A DNA stretch of 64,000 nt from Paraburkholderia sp. BL25I1N1 (GCF_003002025.1 NZ_PVZB01000009.1:1-64000), one strand, 5' to 3'; shown: positions 26,182-36,748, counted from the first letter of the stretch. The notes: generated by a model not told the origin, from the letters alone. Made by a program: numbers and translations.

Positions 26182-27324
26182 TTAGGCCTTGCGCGTGACT
26201 TCGCCGTCACGGGCCAGCAACGTGGCCGCGACGATATCGTCCGCGAGATCGATGTTCAGGGCGCCTTCCTTCGTGATGATCAGCTTGAGGAAGTCGAGCA
26301 GGTTTCGTGCGTAGAGCGACGACGCGTCGGCAGGCACCATTGAGGCCAGATTCGTATAACCGACAATGGTCACGCCGTGCTTGATGACGACCTTGTCCGT
26401 TTCGGTGAGCGGACAGTTGCCGCCGCGCTGGCCTTCGTATTCGGCGCCACGTCCTGCGGCAAGGTCGACCAGCACGGAACCGGGTTTCATCGCCTGCACG
26501 GTGTCGACCGAGATCAGCGTCGGTGCCGCGCGGCCCGGGATCAGGGCGGTGGAAATCACCACGTCGGCCTGTTTGGCGCGCTCGTGGACCAGCGCGGACT
26601 GACGCGCGAGCCAGGAAGGCGGCATCGGCCGTGCATAGCCGCCGACGCCTTGCGCGGCTTCGCGCTCCTCGTCGGTTTCGTAGGGCACGTCGAGAAACTT
26701 GGCGCCGAGCGATTCGATCTGCTCTTTTACCGCGGGACGCACATCGGAGGCTTCGATCACCGCGCCCAGGCGCTTGGCGGTCGCAATCGCCTGCAAACCG
26801 GCCACACCCGCGCCGAGAATCAGCACGCGGGCCGCTTTCACGGTGCCGGCGGCGGTCATCAGCATCGGCATGAAGCGCGGATAAAGCGTGGCGGCCAGTA
26901 GAACCGCCTTGTACCCCGCGATATTCGCCTGCGAGCTCAAAACGTCGAGGCTCTGCGCGCGCGTGGTGCGCGGCGCGGCCTCTAAAGCGAACGCCGTGAC
27001 GCCCGCCGCTGCCAGCTTTGATGAGTTTTCGGTATTAAACGGATCGAGCATGCCGATCAGCGTCGCGCCGCGTTTAAGCAGCGGCAACTCGGCATCGGTC
27101 GGCGACTGGACCTTCAGGACGAGATCGGCGCCGAAAGCGGTCGCCGCGTCGACGATCTCCGCGCCGGCGGCCGTAAAGGCATCGTCTGGAAAGCTGGCGC
27201 CGGTGCCGGCGCCGCTCTGGATCGTGACCCGGTGGCCCTGGGTCACATACTTCTTGACCGTTTCGGGCGTCGCGGCGACGCGGGTTTCGTGCGCGCGCGT
27301 CTCGGCTGGCACTCCGATGTGCAT
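26182..27324 (-). CDS. pntAA: NAD(P) transhydrogenase, alpha subunit part 1 (NAD-binding)
   Basis: The soluble NAD(H)-binding subunit, 380 residues, related to alanine dehydrogenase. The N-terminus MHIGVPAETRAHETRVAATP and the Rossmann motif LILGAGVAGLQAIATAKRLGA are typical. The mobile loop GYARPMPPSWLARQ is present. GAGGAGG lies before the ATG. It is the first gene of pntAA-pntAB-pntB. Together they form the complete proton-translocating enzyme. Confidence 0.96.
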   Translation of the reverse strand: MHIGVPAETRAHETRVAATPETVKKYVTQGHRVTIQSGAGTGASFPDDAFTAAGAEIVDAATAFGADLVLKVQSPTDAELPLLKRGATLIGMLDPFNTENSSKLAAAGVTAFALEAAPRTTRAQSLDVLSSQANIAGYKAVLLAATLYPRFMPMLMTAAGTVKAARVLILGAGVAGLQAIATAKRLGAVIEASDVRPAVKEQIESLGAKFLDVPYETDEEREAAQGVGGYARPMPPSWLARQSALVHERAKQADVVISTALIPGRAAPTLISVDTVQAMKPGSVLVDLAAGRGAEYEGQRGGNCPLTETDKVVIKHGVTIVGYTNLASMVPADASSLYARNLLDFLKLIITKEGALNIDLADDIVAATLLARDGEVTRKA

Positions 27325-27535
27325 CTTGTTCCTCCTCGACTTCCTGTTTTACGACAGATCGGCCGACGAGGCACGCCGGCTTGCAGGTGCAACGGCTAAC
27401 GCCTCACTTTAACCGAAAGAGGGGGGTGCGCAGAAATCGGGGACAATCCGGGGTTGCACGGCGGACGGGGTCGGCCAGACCGCGCGCCGCCCGCTTCCCG
27501 GCAGGCGAGGCCCATAACCGGTAAAATGCGCACCC

Positions 27536-28015
27536 ATGAAACCGGAAACCTGGCTGCCGCACGTCACCGTAGCGGCCATCGTCGAGCGTGACGGGCGCTT
27601 TCTCGTGGTGGAGGAACATACCGCCGACGGCCTGCGCCTGAACCAGCCCGCCGGCCATCTGGAAGCGGGCGAGACGCTGGTTGAAGCGGTGATCCGCGAA
27701 ACGATCGAGGAAACCGCGCACCCGTTTGCGCCCGAGGCGCTGGTGGGCATGTATATGACCCATTTCGAGCGGCCCGGCAGCGAGGGCGTCACCTACCTGC
27801 GGTTCACGTATTGCGGCGCGGGCGGTGAAGCTGATCCACAGCGCGCCCTCGACCCCGACATCGTCCGCGCGTTGTGGATGAGCGCCGACGAATTGCGCGC
27901 CTGTCCGGAACGGCACCGCACGCCGCTCGTCATGCAATGTCTCGAAGATTATCTTGCGGGCCGGCGTTTCCCGCTCGACTTCGTGCACACGCATTCGGTC
28001 GGGCCGAAAAGATAG
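27536..28015 (+). CDS. NUDIX hydrolase
   Basis: A 159-residue pyrophosphohydrolase with the Nudix box at about residues 39-61 (GHLEAGETLVEAVIRETIEE then TAH), containing the REXXEE metal site. It lies directly upstream of mnmA, as the NudJ-type phosphatase does in E. coli, so a NudJ-like role on thiamine or nucleoside pyrophosphates is possible. A TAAAAT hexamer at 27520-27525 ends only 10 bases before the ATG. If that is the -10 box, the mRNA would be almost leaderless. Confidence 0.92.
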   Translation: MKPETWLPHVTVAAIVERDGRFLVVEEHTADGLRLNQPAGHLEAGETLVEAVIRETIEETAHPFAPEALVGMYMTHFERPGSEGVTYLRFTYCGAGGEADPQRALDPDIVRALWMSADELRACPERHRTPLVMQCLEDYLAGRRFPLDFVHTHSVGPKR

Positions 28016-28073
28016 CCGCAACGCGCGGCCAACCCACGATCCATGAAGTCACGCAGCACCCAGTGAGCATCTT

Positions 28074-29219
28074 ATGAGCAAGCAGAAAGTCGTAGTAGGC
28101 ATGTCGGGCGGCGTCGATTCGTCGGTTACCGCATGGCTGCTGAAGGAACAGGGCTACGACGTGGTCGGCCTGTTCATGAAAAACTGGGAAGACGACGACG
28201 ACAGCGAATACTGCTCGACGCGGCAGGACTGGATCGACGTGGTTTCGGTGGCGGACCTGATCGGCATCGACGTCGAAGCGGTCAACTTCGCCTCGGAATA
28301 CAAGGACCGCGTGTTCGCCGAATTCCTGCGCGAATACTCGGCCGGCCGCACGCCGAATCCAGACGTGCTCTGCAACGCCGAAATCAAGTTCAAGGCGTTC
28401 CTCGATCACGCCATGTCGCTCGGCGCGGAGACCATCGCGACCGGCCACTATGCGCGCGTGCGCGAGAACAACGGCCGCTTCGAACTGCTGAAGGCGTTCG
28501 ACCATACGAAAGACCAGTCGTATTTTTTGCATCGGTTGAATCAGGCGCAGTTGTCGAAGACGCTGTTTCCACTCGGCGAGATTCCGAAAACCAAAGTACG
28601 CGAAATCGCCGAGCAGATCGCGCTGCCCAATGCGAAGAAGAAAGACTCGACCGGCATCTGCTTTATCGGCGAACGGCCATTCCGCGACTTTCTGAACCGC
28701 TATCTGCCGACCAAGCCGGGCCCGATGAAAACCACCGACGGCAAAGTGGTCGGCGAACACATCGGCCTCGCGTTCTACACGTTCGGCCAACGCAAGGGCA
28801 TCGGCCTCGGCGGCAGCAAGGACGGCAGCGGCGAGCCGTGGTTCGTGGCCGGCAAGGACATTCCGTCGAACACGCTGTATGTCGCCCAAGGCCACGATCA
28901 CTCGTGGCTGCTCAGCCATACGCTGTCCGCGGGCAACACGAGCTGGGTGGCGGGCGAGCCGCCGGCGGACGGCTTCGCGTGCGCCGCGAAAACCCGTTAC
29001 CGGCAAGCGGATGCGCCGTGCACGTTTAGCAGCGCGGGCAGCGGCGAAGGTCTCTTCGAGCTGAATTTCGACGCGGCGCAATGGGCTGTCACACCGGGGC
29101 AATCTGCGGTGCTCTACGATGGCGACGTGTGCCTCGGCGGCGGCATCATCGAACATGCGGTCACCGGACAGCCGGTCGCGCGCGAGCCGCAAAAAGCGGC
29201 GTTGCTGAACGCCCGTTGA
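28074..29219 (+). CDS. mnmA: tRNA-specific 2-thiouridylase MnmA
   Basis: MnmA puts sulfur on U34 of Lys, Glu and Gln tRNAs. The 381-residue protein has the ATP PP-loop GMSGGVDSS (9-17) and the two catalytic cysteines, C100 (NPDVLCNAE) and C196 (STGICFIGE). It follows the NUDIX gene by 58 bases on the same strand, an arrangement also seen in gamma-proteobacteria. Confidence 0.97.
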   Translation: MSKQKVVVGMSGGVDSSVTAWLLKEQGYDVVGLFMKNWEDDDDSEYCSTRQDWIDVVSVADLIGIDVEAVNFASEYKDRVFAEFLREYSAGRTPNPDVLCNAEIKFKAFLDHAMSLGAETIATGHYARVRENNGRFELLKAFDHTKDQSYFLHRLNQAQLSKTLFPLGEIPKTKVREIAEQIALPNAKKKDSTGICFIGERPFRDFLNRYLPTKPGPMKTTDGKVVGEHIGLAFYTFGQRKGIGLGGSKDGSGEPWFVAGKDIPSNTLYVAQGHDHSWLLSHTLSAGNTSWVAGEPPADGFACAAKTRYRQADAPCTFSSAGSGEGLFELNFDAAQWAVTPGQSAVLYDGDVCLGGGIIEHAVTGQPVAREPQKAALLNAR

Positions 29220-29435
29220 GCTTCGCGTCCGATCGCGCGGCAACACAGCGTGGCGCCACACGTCGCAACTTCACGTTTCGACCTGCGCGGCGCGTGGCAT
29301 CCACGCGCTCGCTCTTCCAGCCGCAGCTAGCTTCGCCATAACAAGCAGTCGTTCGTTTTCCTTCGCGGCGGATTCCGTCTGTGCCGGCAGCGCAGGCGAT
29401 CCCGCCGTGACGATCCTCACTGCACTGGAGTTCCC

Positions 29436-31046
29436 ATGTTTTCTCGACGTTATCTGGCCATGTGGTGCGCAGCCGTGCTGTTCGCTGTCTGCGCGGCGTT
29501 GGCCGGCACGCATCACATCTCATGGTTCTGGATCATCGTGCCGCTTGCGCTGGTCGCGCTCGGCCTGTTCGACCTGACGCAGCAGCGCCACGCGATCCTG
29601 CGCAACTATCCGCTGTGGGGCCACTTCCGCTTCCTGTTCGAATTCATCCGCCCGGAAATCCGCCAGTATTTCGTCGAAGGCGACACCGACGAAAAACCGT
29701 TCTCACGCGCCCAGCGCAGCATCGTCTATCAGCGCGCGAAGAACGACGTCGACAGCCGCCCGTACGGCACCGAACTCGACGTCAAAGCGACCGCGCACGA
29801 ATGGATCAGCCACTCGCTCGCGCCGACCACGCTCGAGAATCACGACTTCCGCATCGTCGTCGGCCCGGATCGCGCGCAGCCTTATTCCATGTCGATCTTC
29901 AACGTCTCGGCGATGAGCTTCGGCTCGCTGTCGGCGAACGCGATCATGGCGCTGAACCTCGGCGCGAAGAAAGGCAATTTCGCGCACGACACCGGCGAAG
30001 GCTCCATGTCAAAGTATCACCGCGAGCACGGCGGCGACATCATCTGGGAAATCGCTTCGGGCTACTTCGGCTGCCGCAACGACGACGGCAGCTTCAGCGC
30101 GGAGAAGTTCGCGAAGCAGGCCGCCGAGCCGCAAGTGAAGATGATCGAGGTGAAGCTCTCGCAAGGCGCGAAGCCAGGTCACGGCGGCGTGCTGCCGGCC
30201 GCCAAGATCACACCGGAAATCGCGGAGACGCGCGGCGTGCCGATGGGCCGCGACTGCATCTCGCCGGCCACGCACTCCGAGTTCTCGACGCCGCGCGGCC
30301 TGCTCGAATTCGTCGACCGGCTGCGCACGCTGTCGGGTGGCAAGCCGACCGGCTTCAAGCTGTGTATCGGACATCCGTGGGAGTTCTTCGGCATTGCCAA
30401 GGCAATGCTGGAGACGGGCATCCTGCCGGACTTCATTGTCGTGGACGGCGCGGAAGGCGGCACGGGCGCAGCGCCGCTCGAATTCACCGATCACGTCGGC
30501 GTGCCGTTGCAAGAGGGCCTGCTGCTGGTGCACAACACGCTGGTCGGCATCGGCTTGCGGCAACGTATTCGTATCGGCGCGAGCGGCAAGATGATCACCG
30601 CGTTCGACATCACCAGGACGCTCGCGATCGGCGCGGATTGGGTCAATGCTGCACGCGGCTTCATGTTCGCGGTGGGCTGCATCCAGGCGCAGACCTGCCA
30701 TACGGGGCGCTGCCCAACCGGCGTCGCGACGCAGGACCCCGTGCGCCAGCGCGCGCTGGCGGTCCTCGACAAGTCCGACCGCGTGTTCAACTTCCATCAC
30801 AACACGCTGCACGCGCTGAAGGAGATCATTCAGGCCGCGGGGCTGAAGCATCCGGCGGAACTGCGCGCGCATCACATCGTGCGGCGCGTGTCGTCGCATG
30901 AAGTGCGGTTGATGTCGGAACTGCTGAAGTATCTCGAACCGAACGATCTGCTCAACGGCAACCATCGCTACTCGTTATTTGAGAAGTACTGGCCGATGGC
31001 GCAGAGCGATTCGTTCTCGCCGAAGGTGGAGTTGGCGGCGACCTGA
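29436..31046 (+). CDS. FMN-binding glutamate-synthase-family protein, membrane-anchored
   Basis: The 536-residue protein begins with two membrane helices (about 5-45), followed by a domain like the FMN/iron-sulfur synthase domain of glutamate synthase. Matching stretches include SMSKYHREHGGDIIWEIASGYFGCR, cited here in parts (SMSKYHREHGGD, EIASGYFGC), GAEGGTGAAPLEFTDHVG and a CIQAQTCHTGRCPTGVA cluster of cysteines. The glutaminase domain is missing, so it is not a complete GltB. Its substrate is unknown. It stands alone, 216 bases after mnmA and before a terminator. Confidence 0.9.
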   Translation: MFSRRYLAMWCAAVLFAVCAALAGTHHISWFWIIVPLALVALGLFDLTQQRHAILRNYPLWGHFRFLFEFIRPEIRQYFVEGDTDEKPFSRAQRSIVYQRAKNDVDSRPYGTELDVKATAHEWISHSLAPTTLENHDFRIVVGPDRAQPYSMSIFNVSAMSFGSLSANAIMALNLGAKKGNFAHDTGEGSMSKYHREHGGDIIWEIASGYFGCRNDDGSFSAEKFAKQAAEPQVKMIEVKLSQGAKPGHGGVLPAAKITPEIAETRGVPMGRDCISPATHSEFSTPRGLLEFVDRLRTLSGGKPTGFKLCIGHPWEFFGIAKAMLETGILPDFIVVDGAEGGTGAAPLEFTDHVGVPLQEGLLLVHNTLVGIGLRQRIRIGASGKMITAFDITRTLAIGADWVNAARGFMFAVGCIQAQTCHTGRCPTGVATQDPVRQRALAVLDKSDRVFNFHHNTLHALKEIIQAAGLKHPAELRAHHIVRRVSSHEVRLMSELLKYLEPNDLLNGNHRYSLFEKYWPMAQSDSFSPKVELAAT

Positions 31047-31088
31047 GCCGGCGGCCGACATGGCCTGCAAGACGCACGATCGAAGACG

Positions 31089-31112
31089 AAGGGCCGCCAC
31101 GCGCGGCCCTTT
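31089..31112 (+). terminator. Terminator after the glutamate-synthase-like gene
   Basis: AAGGGCCGC (31089-31097) and GCGGCCCTT (31103-31111) form a 9-bp stem with loop CACGC, followed by another T. It lies 43 bases after the stop codon. Confidence 0.8.
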
Positions 31113-31154
31113 GCTGTCTAGAGCACATTTGAACTCCCGTCCGACCCCGCAAAA

Positions 31155-31183
31155 CGGACACCCCCCTCCCTTTCCGTTAAAAT
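31155..31183 (+). promoter_or_regulatory. Putative promoter of glyQ-glyS
   Basis: CGGACA (31155-31160), a 17-base spacer, then TAAAAT (31178-31183). The -10 matches five of six and the -35 four of six. It lies about 80 bases before the glyQ start codon. Confidence 0.45.
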
Positions 31184-31264
31184 CGACGGTTTAGCACTTC
31201 GCTCCACGGCCAGCCCCGCGCGCTTCGGCGCTCACGGCGCGGCCTCATGCCCGAAAGGCACTTC

Positions 31265-32272
31265 ATGCTCACGTTTCAGCAAATCATCCTGACAATGCAG
31301 TCCTATTGGGACAAGCAGGGTTGCGCGTTGCTCCAGCCGATCGACATGGAAGTCGGCGCGGGCACGTCCCACGTCCACACCTTCCTGCGCGCGGTCGGCC
31401 CGGAGCCGTGGCGCGCGGCGTACGTGCAACCGTCGCGCCGTCCGAAAGACGGCCGCTACGGCGAGAACCCGAACCGTCTGCAGCATTACTATCAGTACCA
31501 GGTGGTGCTCAAGCCGGCGCCGGAAAATATCCTCGAACTGTACCTCGGCTCGCTCGAAGCTCTCGGCTTCGACTTGAAGCAGAACGATGTGCGCTTCGTC
31601 GAGGACGACTGGGAAAATCCCACGCTCGGCGCCTGGGGTCTGGGTTGGGAAGTGTGGCTGAACGGCATGGAAGTGACCCAGTTCACGTACTTCCAGCAAG
31701 TGGGCGGTCTGGATTGCAAACCGGTGCTCGGCGAAATCACGTACGGGCTGGAACGTCTCGCCATGTATCTGCAGAAGGTCGAGAACGTCTATGACCTCGT
31801 CTGGACCGAGTGGGAAGAGCAAGGCCCGAACGGCCCGGAACTGCGTCGCCTGACTTATGGCGACGTGTACCACCAGAACGAAGTCGAACAGTCCACTTAT
31901 AACTTCGAATACGCGAACGTCGAGCTGCTGTTTTCGATCTTCAACAGCTACGAGGCCGAAGCGAAGCGCATGATCGAAGCGCAGATCGCGTTGCCCGCCT
32001 ATGAGCTCGTGCTAAAGGCCGGCCACACGTTCAACCTGCTCGACGCACGCGGCGCCATTTCGGTCACGGAGCGCGCGGCATACATCGGCCGCATTCGCGC
32101 GCTGTCGAAGCTGGTCGCGCAGGCCTACTACGATTCGCGTGAAAAGCTCGGCTTCCCGATGCTCGGCAATCCGGTGCACGGCGTGCCCGGCCTCACGACC
32201 GACGAACAGGACGCCGCGATGCCCGCATGGGCGCCGCCGCTGAAAGTCGAACGCAAGATCGATCCGGACTGA
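31265..32272 (+). CDS. glyQ: Glycyl-tRNA synthetase, alpha subunit
   Basis: The catalytic subunit of the bacterial alpha2beta2 glycyl-tRNA synthetase, 335 residues. The start [12 protein letters not shown] and the stretches [14 protein letters not shown] and [14 protein letters not shown] (class II motifs) are clear. I chose the ATG at 31265 because it gives the usual family N-terminus. An earlier ATG at 31247 would add MPERHF. glyS follows after 15 bases. Confidence 0.97.
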   Translation: MLTFQQIILTMQSYWDKQGCALLQPIDMEVGAGTSHVHTFLRAVGPEPWRAAYVQPSRRPKDGRYGENPNRLQHYYQYQVVLKPAPENILELYLGSLEALGFDLKQNDVRFVEDDWENPTLGAWGLGWEVWLNGMEVTQFTYFQQVGGLDCKPVLGEITYGLERLAMYLQKVENVYDLVWTEWEEQGPNGPELRRLTYGDVYHQNEVEQSTYNFEYANVELLFSIFNSYEAEAKRMIEAQIALPAYELVLKAGHTFNLLDARGAISVTERAAYIGRIRALSKLVAQAYYDSREKLGFPMLGNPVHGVPGLTTDEQDAAMPAWAPPLKVERKIDPD

Positions 32273-32287
32273 CGAGAACATCAAGAA

Positions 32288-34387
32288 ATGACTCAACCCC
32301 ACCAAGCTACCCTGCTCGTCGAGCTGCTGACCGAAGAACTGCCGCCGAAAGCGCTCGCGCGTCTCGGCGACGCCTTCGCGGAAGGCATTGCGCAGCGCCT
32401 CGCGGCGCGCGACCTGGTCGAAGGCGAACTGTCGTTCGAACGTTATGCCACGCCGCGCCGCCTCGCTGTCACGATCAAGAACGTGCGCGCGGTCGCGCCG
32501 GAAAAACACGTGCGGGAGAAAGTGCTGCCGGTTTCCGTCGCGCTGGATAAAGACGGCCAGCCCACCGCGCCGCTCGCCAAGAAACTCGCCGCGCTCGGCT
32601 TCCCCGATTTTTCGGTGAGCGACCTGGAGCGCGCGCAGGACGGCAAGGCCGAGGCCTTCTTCCTGCGCTATGCCGCACCCGGTGCCACGCTCGCCGACGG
32701 CCTGCAAAGCGCGCTCGACGAAACGCTCACCAAGCTGCCGATTCCGAAGTTCATGACGTATCAGCGCCCGGACGGCACCAACGTGCAGTTCGTGCGTCCG
32801 GCGCATCGCCTCACCGCACTGCATGGCGAACAGGTCGTGCCGGTGAGCGCGCTCGGCATCGACGCCGACGACACCACGCTCGGCCATCGTTTCCTGTCCG
32901 AAGGTTTCGTGCAGATCCAGCATGCGGACTCGTACGCCGAAACGCTGCTGCACAAAGGCCACGTGGTGGCAAATTTCGCCGACCGCAAGGAAACCATCCG
33001 CACGCAACTGCTCGCGCAAGCCGACGGCGATCAGGTGGTGATGCCGGAATCGCTGCTGGACGAAGTGACGTCGCTGGTCGAATGGCCGGTGGTGTACGCA
33101 TGCCGTTTCGAGGACGAATTCCTGCAGGTGCCGCAGGAATGCCTGATCCTCACCATGCAGACCAACCAAAAATATTTCGCGCTGACCGATGCGAACGGCA
33201 AGCTGCGCTCGCGCTTCCTGATCGTGTCGAACATCGAAACGTCCACGCCGGGCGATATCGTCGAAGGCAACGAACGCGTGGTGCGTCCGCGTCTGGCGGA
33301 CGCGAAGTTCTTCTTCGAGCAGGACAAGAAGAAGCCGCTCGCGGATCGCGTGCCGCTGCTCGCGAACGTCGTGTATCACAACAAGCTGGGCTCGGCGCTG
33401 CAACGCGTGGAGCGAGTCGAAGCGCTGGCCGGCGCGATTGCCGAACTGATCGGCGCGGACGTGGCGCTCGCGAAGCGCGCCGCGCGTCTGGCCAAGGCCG
33501 ACCTGATCACCGACATGGTGGGCGAATTCCCCGAGTTGCAAGGCACCATGGGCACGTACTACGCGCGCCACGACGGCGAGCCGGAAGAAGTCGCGCTCGC
33601 GTGCTCGGAACATTATCAGCCGCGTTTCTCAGGCGATGCGTTGCCCACCACCGCGACCGGCACCGTCGTCGCGCTGGCCGACAAGCTCGAAACGCTGGTC
33701 GGCATCTGGGGCATCGGCCTGCAACCCACCGGCGAGAAAGACCCGTTCGCGTTGCGCCGTCACGCGCTCGGCGTGCTGCGCATTCTGGTGGAGAAGCAAC
33801 TGCCGGTCGATCTCGTCGAACTGCTGCGCACCGCTTATGCGCAATTCGCCGCAGTGCCGAACGTGACCGATTCGACGCAAGCCATTTACGAGTTCAGCAT
33901 GGACCGTCTGCGCGGCCTGCTGCGCGAACGCGGCTATGCGCCGGGCGAAATCGACGCGGTGCTGGCGCTGAACCCCACGCGTCTCGACGACATCGTCGCG
34001 CGGCTGGATGCCGTGCGTGAATTCGCGGCGTTGCCGGAAGCGGCCTCGCTCGCGGCGGCCAACAAGCGCATCTCGAACATCCTGAAGAAGTCGGAAGGCG
34101 CGGCGACCGGCGGCGTGCAGGTCACGCTGCTCGTCGAAGCGGCGGAAAAAGCCCTTCATGCACAACTTGAACAGGTGGCGCCGCGCGTGCAATCGCAACT
34201 CGCCGCGCGCGACTACACAGGTGCGCTAACCGCGCTCGCCGCGTTGCGCGAACCGGTCGACACGTTTTTCAACGACGTGATGGTCAACGCTGAAGATCCG
34301 GCGTTGCGCGCCAACCGTTTGGCTTTGCTCGGCGCACTGCATCAGCAGATGAATTGCGTCGCCGACATTTCCCGACTCGCCGCCTGA
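32288..34387 (+). CDS. glyS: Glycyl-tRNA synthetase, beta subunit
   Basis: The 699-residue tRNA-binding subunit. The start [19 protein letters not shown] and the DALP-type HD-like region ending in a C-terminal anticodon-binding domain are typical. [10 protein letters not shown] and YARHDGE mark the conserved middle. It is preceded by glyQ and followed by gmhB at 10 bases, making one operon. Confidence 0.97.
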   Translation: MTQPHQATLLVELLTEELPPKALARLGDAFAEGIAQRLAARDLVEGELSFERYATPRRLAVTIKNVRAVAPEKHVREKVLPVSVALDKDGQPTAPLAKKLAALGFPDFSVSDLERAQDGKAEAFFLRYAAPGATLADGLQSALDETLTKLPIPKFMTYQRPDGTNVQFVRPAHRLTALHGEQVVPVSALGIDADDTTLGHRFLSEGFVQIQHADSYAETLLHKGHVVANFADRKETIRTQLLAQADGDQVVMPESLLDEVTSLVEWPVVYACRFEDEFLQVPQECLILTMQTNQKYFALTDANGKLRSRFLIVSNIETSTPGDIVEGNERVVRPRLADAKFFFEQDKKKPLADRVPLLANVVYHNKLGSALQRVERVEALAGAIAELIGADVALAKRAARLAKADLITDMVGEFPELQGTMGTYYARHDGEPEEVALACSEHYQPRFSGDALPTTATGTVVALADKLETLVGIWGIGLQPTGEKDPFALRRHALGVLRILVEKQLPVDLVELLRTAYAQFAAVPNVTDSTQAIYEFSMDRLRGLLRERGYAPGEIDAVLALNPTRLDDIVARLDAVREFAALPEAASLAAANKRISNILKKSEGAATGGVQVTLLVEAAEKALHAQLEQVAPRVQSQLAARDYTGALTALAALREPVDTFFNDVMVNAEDPALRANRLALLGALHQQMNCVADISRLAA

Positions 34388-34397
34388 GCCCCCAGCC

Positions 34398-34958
34398 ATG
34401 CCGATGCCGACAAAAAAAGTGGTGATCCTCGACCGCGACGGCGTGATCAACGTCGACTCCGACGCGTTCATCAAGTCGCCGGACGAATGGGTGGCACTGC
34501 CCGGTTCGCTCGAAGCCATCGCGCGTCTGAACCAGGCCGGCTATCGCGTGGCGATCGCCACCAACCAGTCGGGCATCGGCCGCGGCCTGTTCGATATGAA
34601 CGCGCTCAACGCGATGCATCTGAAGATGCATCGCATGGCGGCGGCGGTCGGCGGCCGCATCGACGCGGTGTTCTTCTGCCCGCATACGTCGGAAGATCAC
34701 TGCGAGTGCCGCAAGCCGAGGCCCGGCATGCTGAAGATGATCAACGAGCGTTTCGAGGTCGATCCGGAGCACACGCCGGTGGTCGGCGACTCTCTGCGTG
34801 ATCTGCAAGCAGGCGCGTCGCTCGGCCATCCGCCTCATCTGGTGCTGACCGGCAAGGGCCGCAAAACGCTGGATGCCGGCGGCTTGCCCGACGGTACGAT
34901 CGTCCACGACGACCTGCGTGCCTTCGCGCTCGACTTCCTCGCCGACGCTCAAGAGTGA
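34398..34958 (+). CDS. gmhB: D-glycero-beta-D-manno-heptose 1,7-bisphosphate 7-phosphatase
   Basis: A HAD-family phosphatase of 186 residues in the ADP-heptose pathway for LPS core synthesis. Catalytic D12 and D14 lie in ILDRDGVIN. The zinc ligands C94, H96, C102 and C104 (CPHTSEDHCEC) are the hallmark of GmhB, and NQSGIGRG is also present. It is embedded between glyS and an acyltransferase gene, all on one strand. This order is known from other Burkholderiales. Confidence 0.95.
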   Translation: MPMPTKKVVILDRDGVINVDSDAFIKSPDEWVALPGSLEAIARLNQAGYRVAIATNQSGIGRGLFDMNALNAMHLKMHRMAAAVGGRIDAVFFCPHTSEDHCECRKPRPGMLKMINERFEVDPEHTPVVGDSLRDLQAGASLGHPPHLVLTGKGRKTLDAGGLPDGTIVHDDLRAFALDFLADAQE

Positions 34959-34998
34959 CGCGCGCCGCGCGCGTCCCCAACCCTCACTGACCACGCCG

Positions 34999-35757
34999 AT
35001 GCGCTTCATTCGTTCTTTGCTTCTGCTGATCTATTTCGTTCTGTTCACGGTGCCGTACGCGACTGCATGCTTCATCGCATTCCCGTTCATGCGCGCCGAC
35101 AACCGCTACTGGATGGCGGCCGGCTGGTGCCGCGCGACGCTGCATACGGTGCGCTGGCTCAACGGTATCCGCTACAACATCGAAGGCTTCGAGAATCTGC
35201 CCGATGGTCCCGCCGTACTGCTCTCCAAGCATCAATCGGCCTGGGAAACGCTGGCATTTCCGGCGTTGATGCCTCGGCCGCTGTGCTACGTGTTCAAGCG
35301 CGAACTGCTGTACGTGCCTTTCTTCGGTTGGGCGCTCGGCATGCTGAAGATGGTTCATATCGATCGCAAGGAAGGCAAGTACGCGTTCGAGTCGGTGATC
35401 AGGCAAGGCAATGCGCGCATGGCTGAAGGCGCCTGGGTCATCATGTTTCCGGAAGGCACGCGCACGCCCACCGGCAAGCAAGGCAAGTACAAAACCGGCG
35501 GTGCGCGTTTCGCGACGGCCACCGGCGCGCCGGTCGTGCCGATTGCGCACAACGCAGGACGTGTGTGGCCTCGCAACTCGTTTCTCAAATATGCGGGTAT
35601 AGTCACAGTGTCGATCGGCAAGCCGATCGAGACGACGGGGCTCACGCCCGATGAAGTGAACACGCGCGTCGAACAGTGGATCGAAGCTGAAATGCGTCGC
35701 ATCGATCCTACTGCGTACCGCGCGGCGGAAAGCAGTTCCGCCGCCGCACCAATCTGA
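34999..35757 (+). CDS. Lysophospholipid acyltransferase (PlsC-like)
   Basis: A 252-residue inner-membrane enzyme of the 1-acyl-glycerol-3-phosphate acyltransferase family. It has an N-terminal membrane helix (about 5-30), then SKHQSAWETLAFP and FPEGTRTPTG. The usual catalytic HX4D is HX4E here (H-Q-S-A-W-E), a variant I remember from beta-proteobacteria. I chose MRFIRSLLLL as start, as the frame upstream overlaps gmhB. It probably acts in phosphatidic acid or lipid remodelling. Confidence 0.88.
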   Translation: MRFIRSLLLLIYFVLFTVPYATACFIAFPFMRADNRYWMAAGWCRATLHTVRWLNGIRYNIEGFENLPDGPAVLLSKHQSAWETLAFPALMPRPLCYVFKRELLYVPFFGWALGMLKMVHIDRKEGKYAFESVIRQGNARMAEGAWVIMFPEGTRTPTGKQGKYKTGGARFATATGAPVVPIAHNAGRVWPRNSFLKYAGIVTVSIGKPIETTGLTPDEVNTRVEQWIEAEMRRIDPTAYRAAESSSAAAPI

Positions 35758-35801
35758 CGCGCCCACGCCCTCGAAGGCGTATTTGCGCGAAGCCGAATCC
35801 G

Positions 35802-36704
35802 ATGCAGAAGTTTCCTACGCCGCAGCCCGCTGCGGCGCTCGATAACCGGCAACTCGATCTCCCGCTCTTCGCCGAGCCGGGGTCGACGTCGTCGTCCCCG
35901 TCACCTTCCGCGCCGACGCCAGGCGCTTCGCAGAACTCGCCAGGGAGCCAGCAGCCGGCCGTGCCGCTCGCGCCGGATGGCAGCAAGCTGCGCAGCCTCG
36001 CGATCGGCTCGCGCACGCTCCACTACGCGCTCAAGCGTTCGGCACGCCGCTCGATCGGCTTCGCGATCGACAGCACGGGTCTCACGATCACCGCGCCGCG
36101 CTGGGTCACGCTCGCCGATATCGAAACCGCGATCACCGAAAAGCAGCGCTGGATTTTCACGAAGCTGATCGAGTGGCAGACGCGTGTCGAACAACGCGCG
36201 TTGCCAAAGGTCGATTGGAAAGATGGCGCCGAAGTCCCGTATCTCGGTCAGCCCGTGCGAGTGAAACTCGGCGCGCCGCAAGGCATGCTCGCGTTCAGCG
36301 CGGAAGATGCGGCGCTGCAAGTGCCGCTGCCCTTGCAAGCGGATCCACAGCAGATCAAGGATCGCGTGCAAGGCTGGCTGCAGGGTGAGGCGAAGCGGCT
36401 GTTCGGCGAGCGCCTCGCGATTTACGCGGAGAAACTGGGCGTGAACTATCGCGCGTACGCGCTTTCGTCAGCGGCGACGCGTTGGGGCAGTTGTTCGAGT
36501 GACGGCAAGATTCGCCTGAACTGGCGGCTGATTCACTTCCCGCTTTCCATCATCGATTACGTCGTCGCGCACGAACTCGCGCATCTGCGCGAAATGAATC
36601 ACAGCCCGCGCTTCTGGCAAACAGTGGAATCGATTTTTCCGGAGTTTCGCGAAGCGCGGCAGACGCTGAAGTCGCATCCGCCGGAATTGTTGCCTACGCT
36701 TTAA
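35802..36704 (+). CDS. SprT/YgjP-like metal-dependent protease-family protein
   Basis: A 300-residue protein of the YgjP (DUF45, M48-like) family. The first 60 residues are disordered, rich in Pro, Ser and Ala. The fold ends in RWGSCS (228-233) and the zinc site HELAH (257-261) with H267 (NHSPRFW). The function of the family is unclear. It follows the acyltransferase by 44 bases and closes the glyQ cluster. Its stop codon is directly followed by short tandem repeats. Confidence 0.88.
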   Translation: MQKFPTPQPAAALDNRQLDLPLFAEPGSTSSSPSPSAPTPGASQNSPGSQQPAVPLAPDGSKLRSLAIGSRTLHYALKRSARRSIGFAIDSTGLTITAPRWVTLADIETAITEKQRWIFTKLIEWQTRVEQRALPKVDWKDGAEVPYLGQPVRVKLGAPQGMLAFSAEDAALQVPLPLQADPQQIKDRVQGWLQGEAKRLFGERLAIYAEKLGVNYRAYALSSAATRWGSCSSDGKIRLNWRLIHFPLSIIDYVVAHELAHLREMNHSPRFWQTVESIFPEFREARQTLKSHPPELLPTL

Positions 36705-36748
36705 CGCCTCTTTCACGCCTCGTTCACGCCTCTTTCACGCCTCTTTCA
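36705..36748. repeat. Four 11-bp tandem repeats after the SprT-like gene
   Basis: CGCCTCTTTCA is present at 36705, 36727 and 36738, and with one change (CGCCTCGTTCA) at 36716, then a partial fifth unit. The array starts at the base after the TAA stop codon. Confidence 0.9.
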
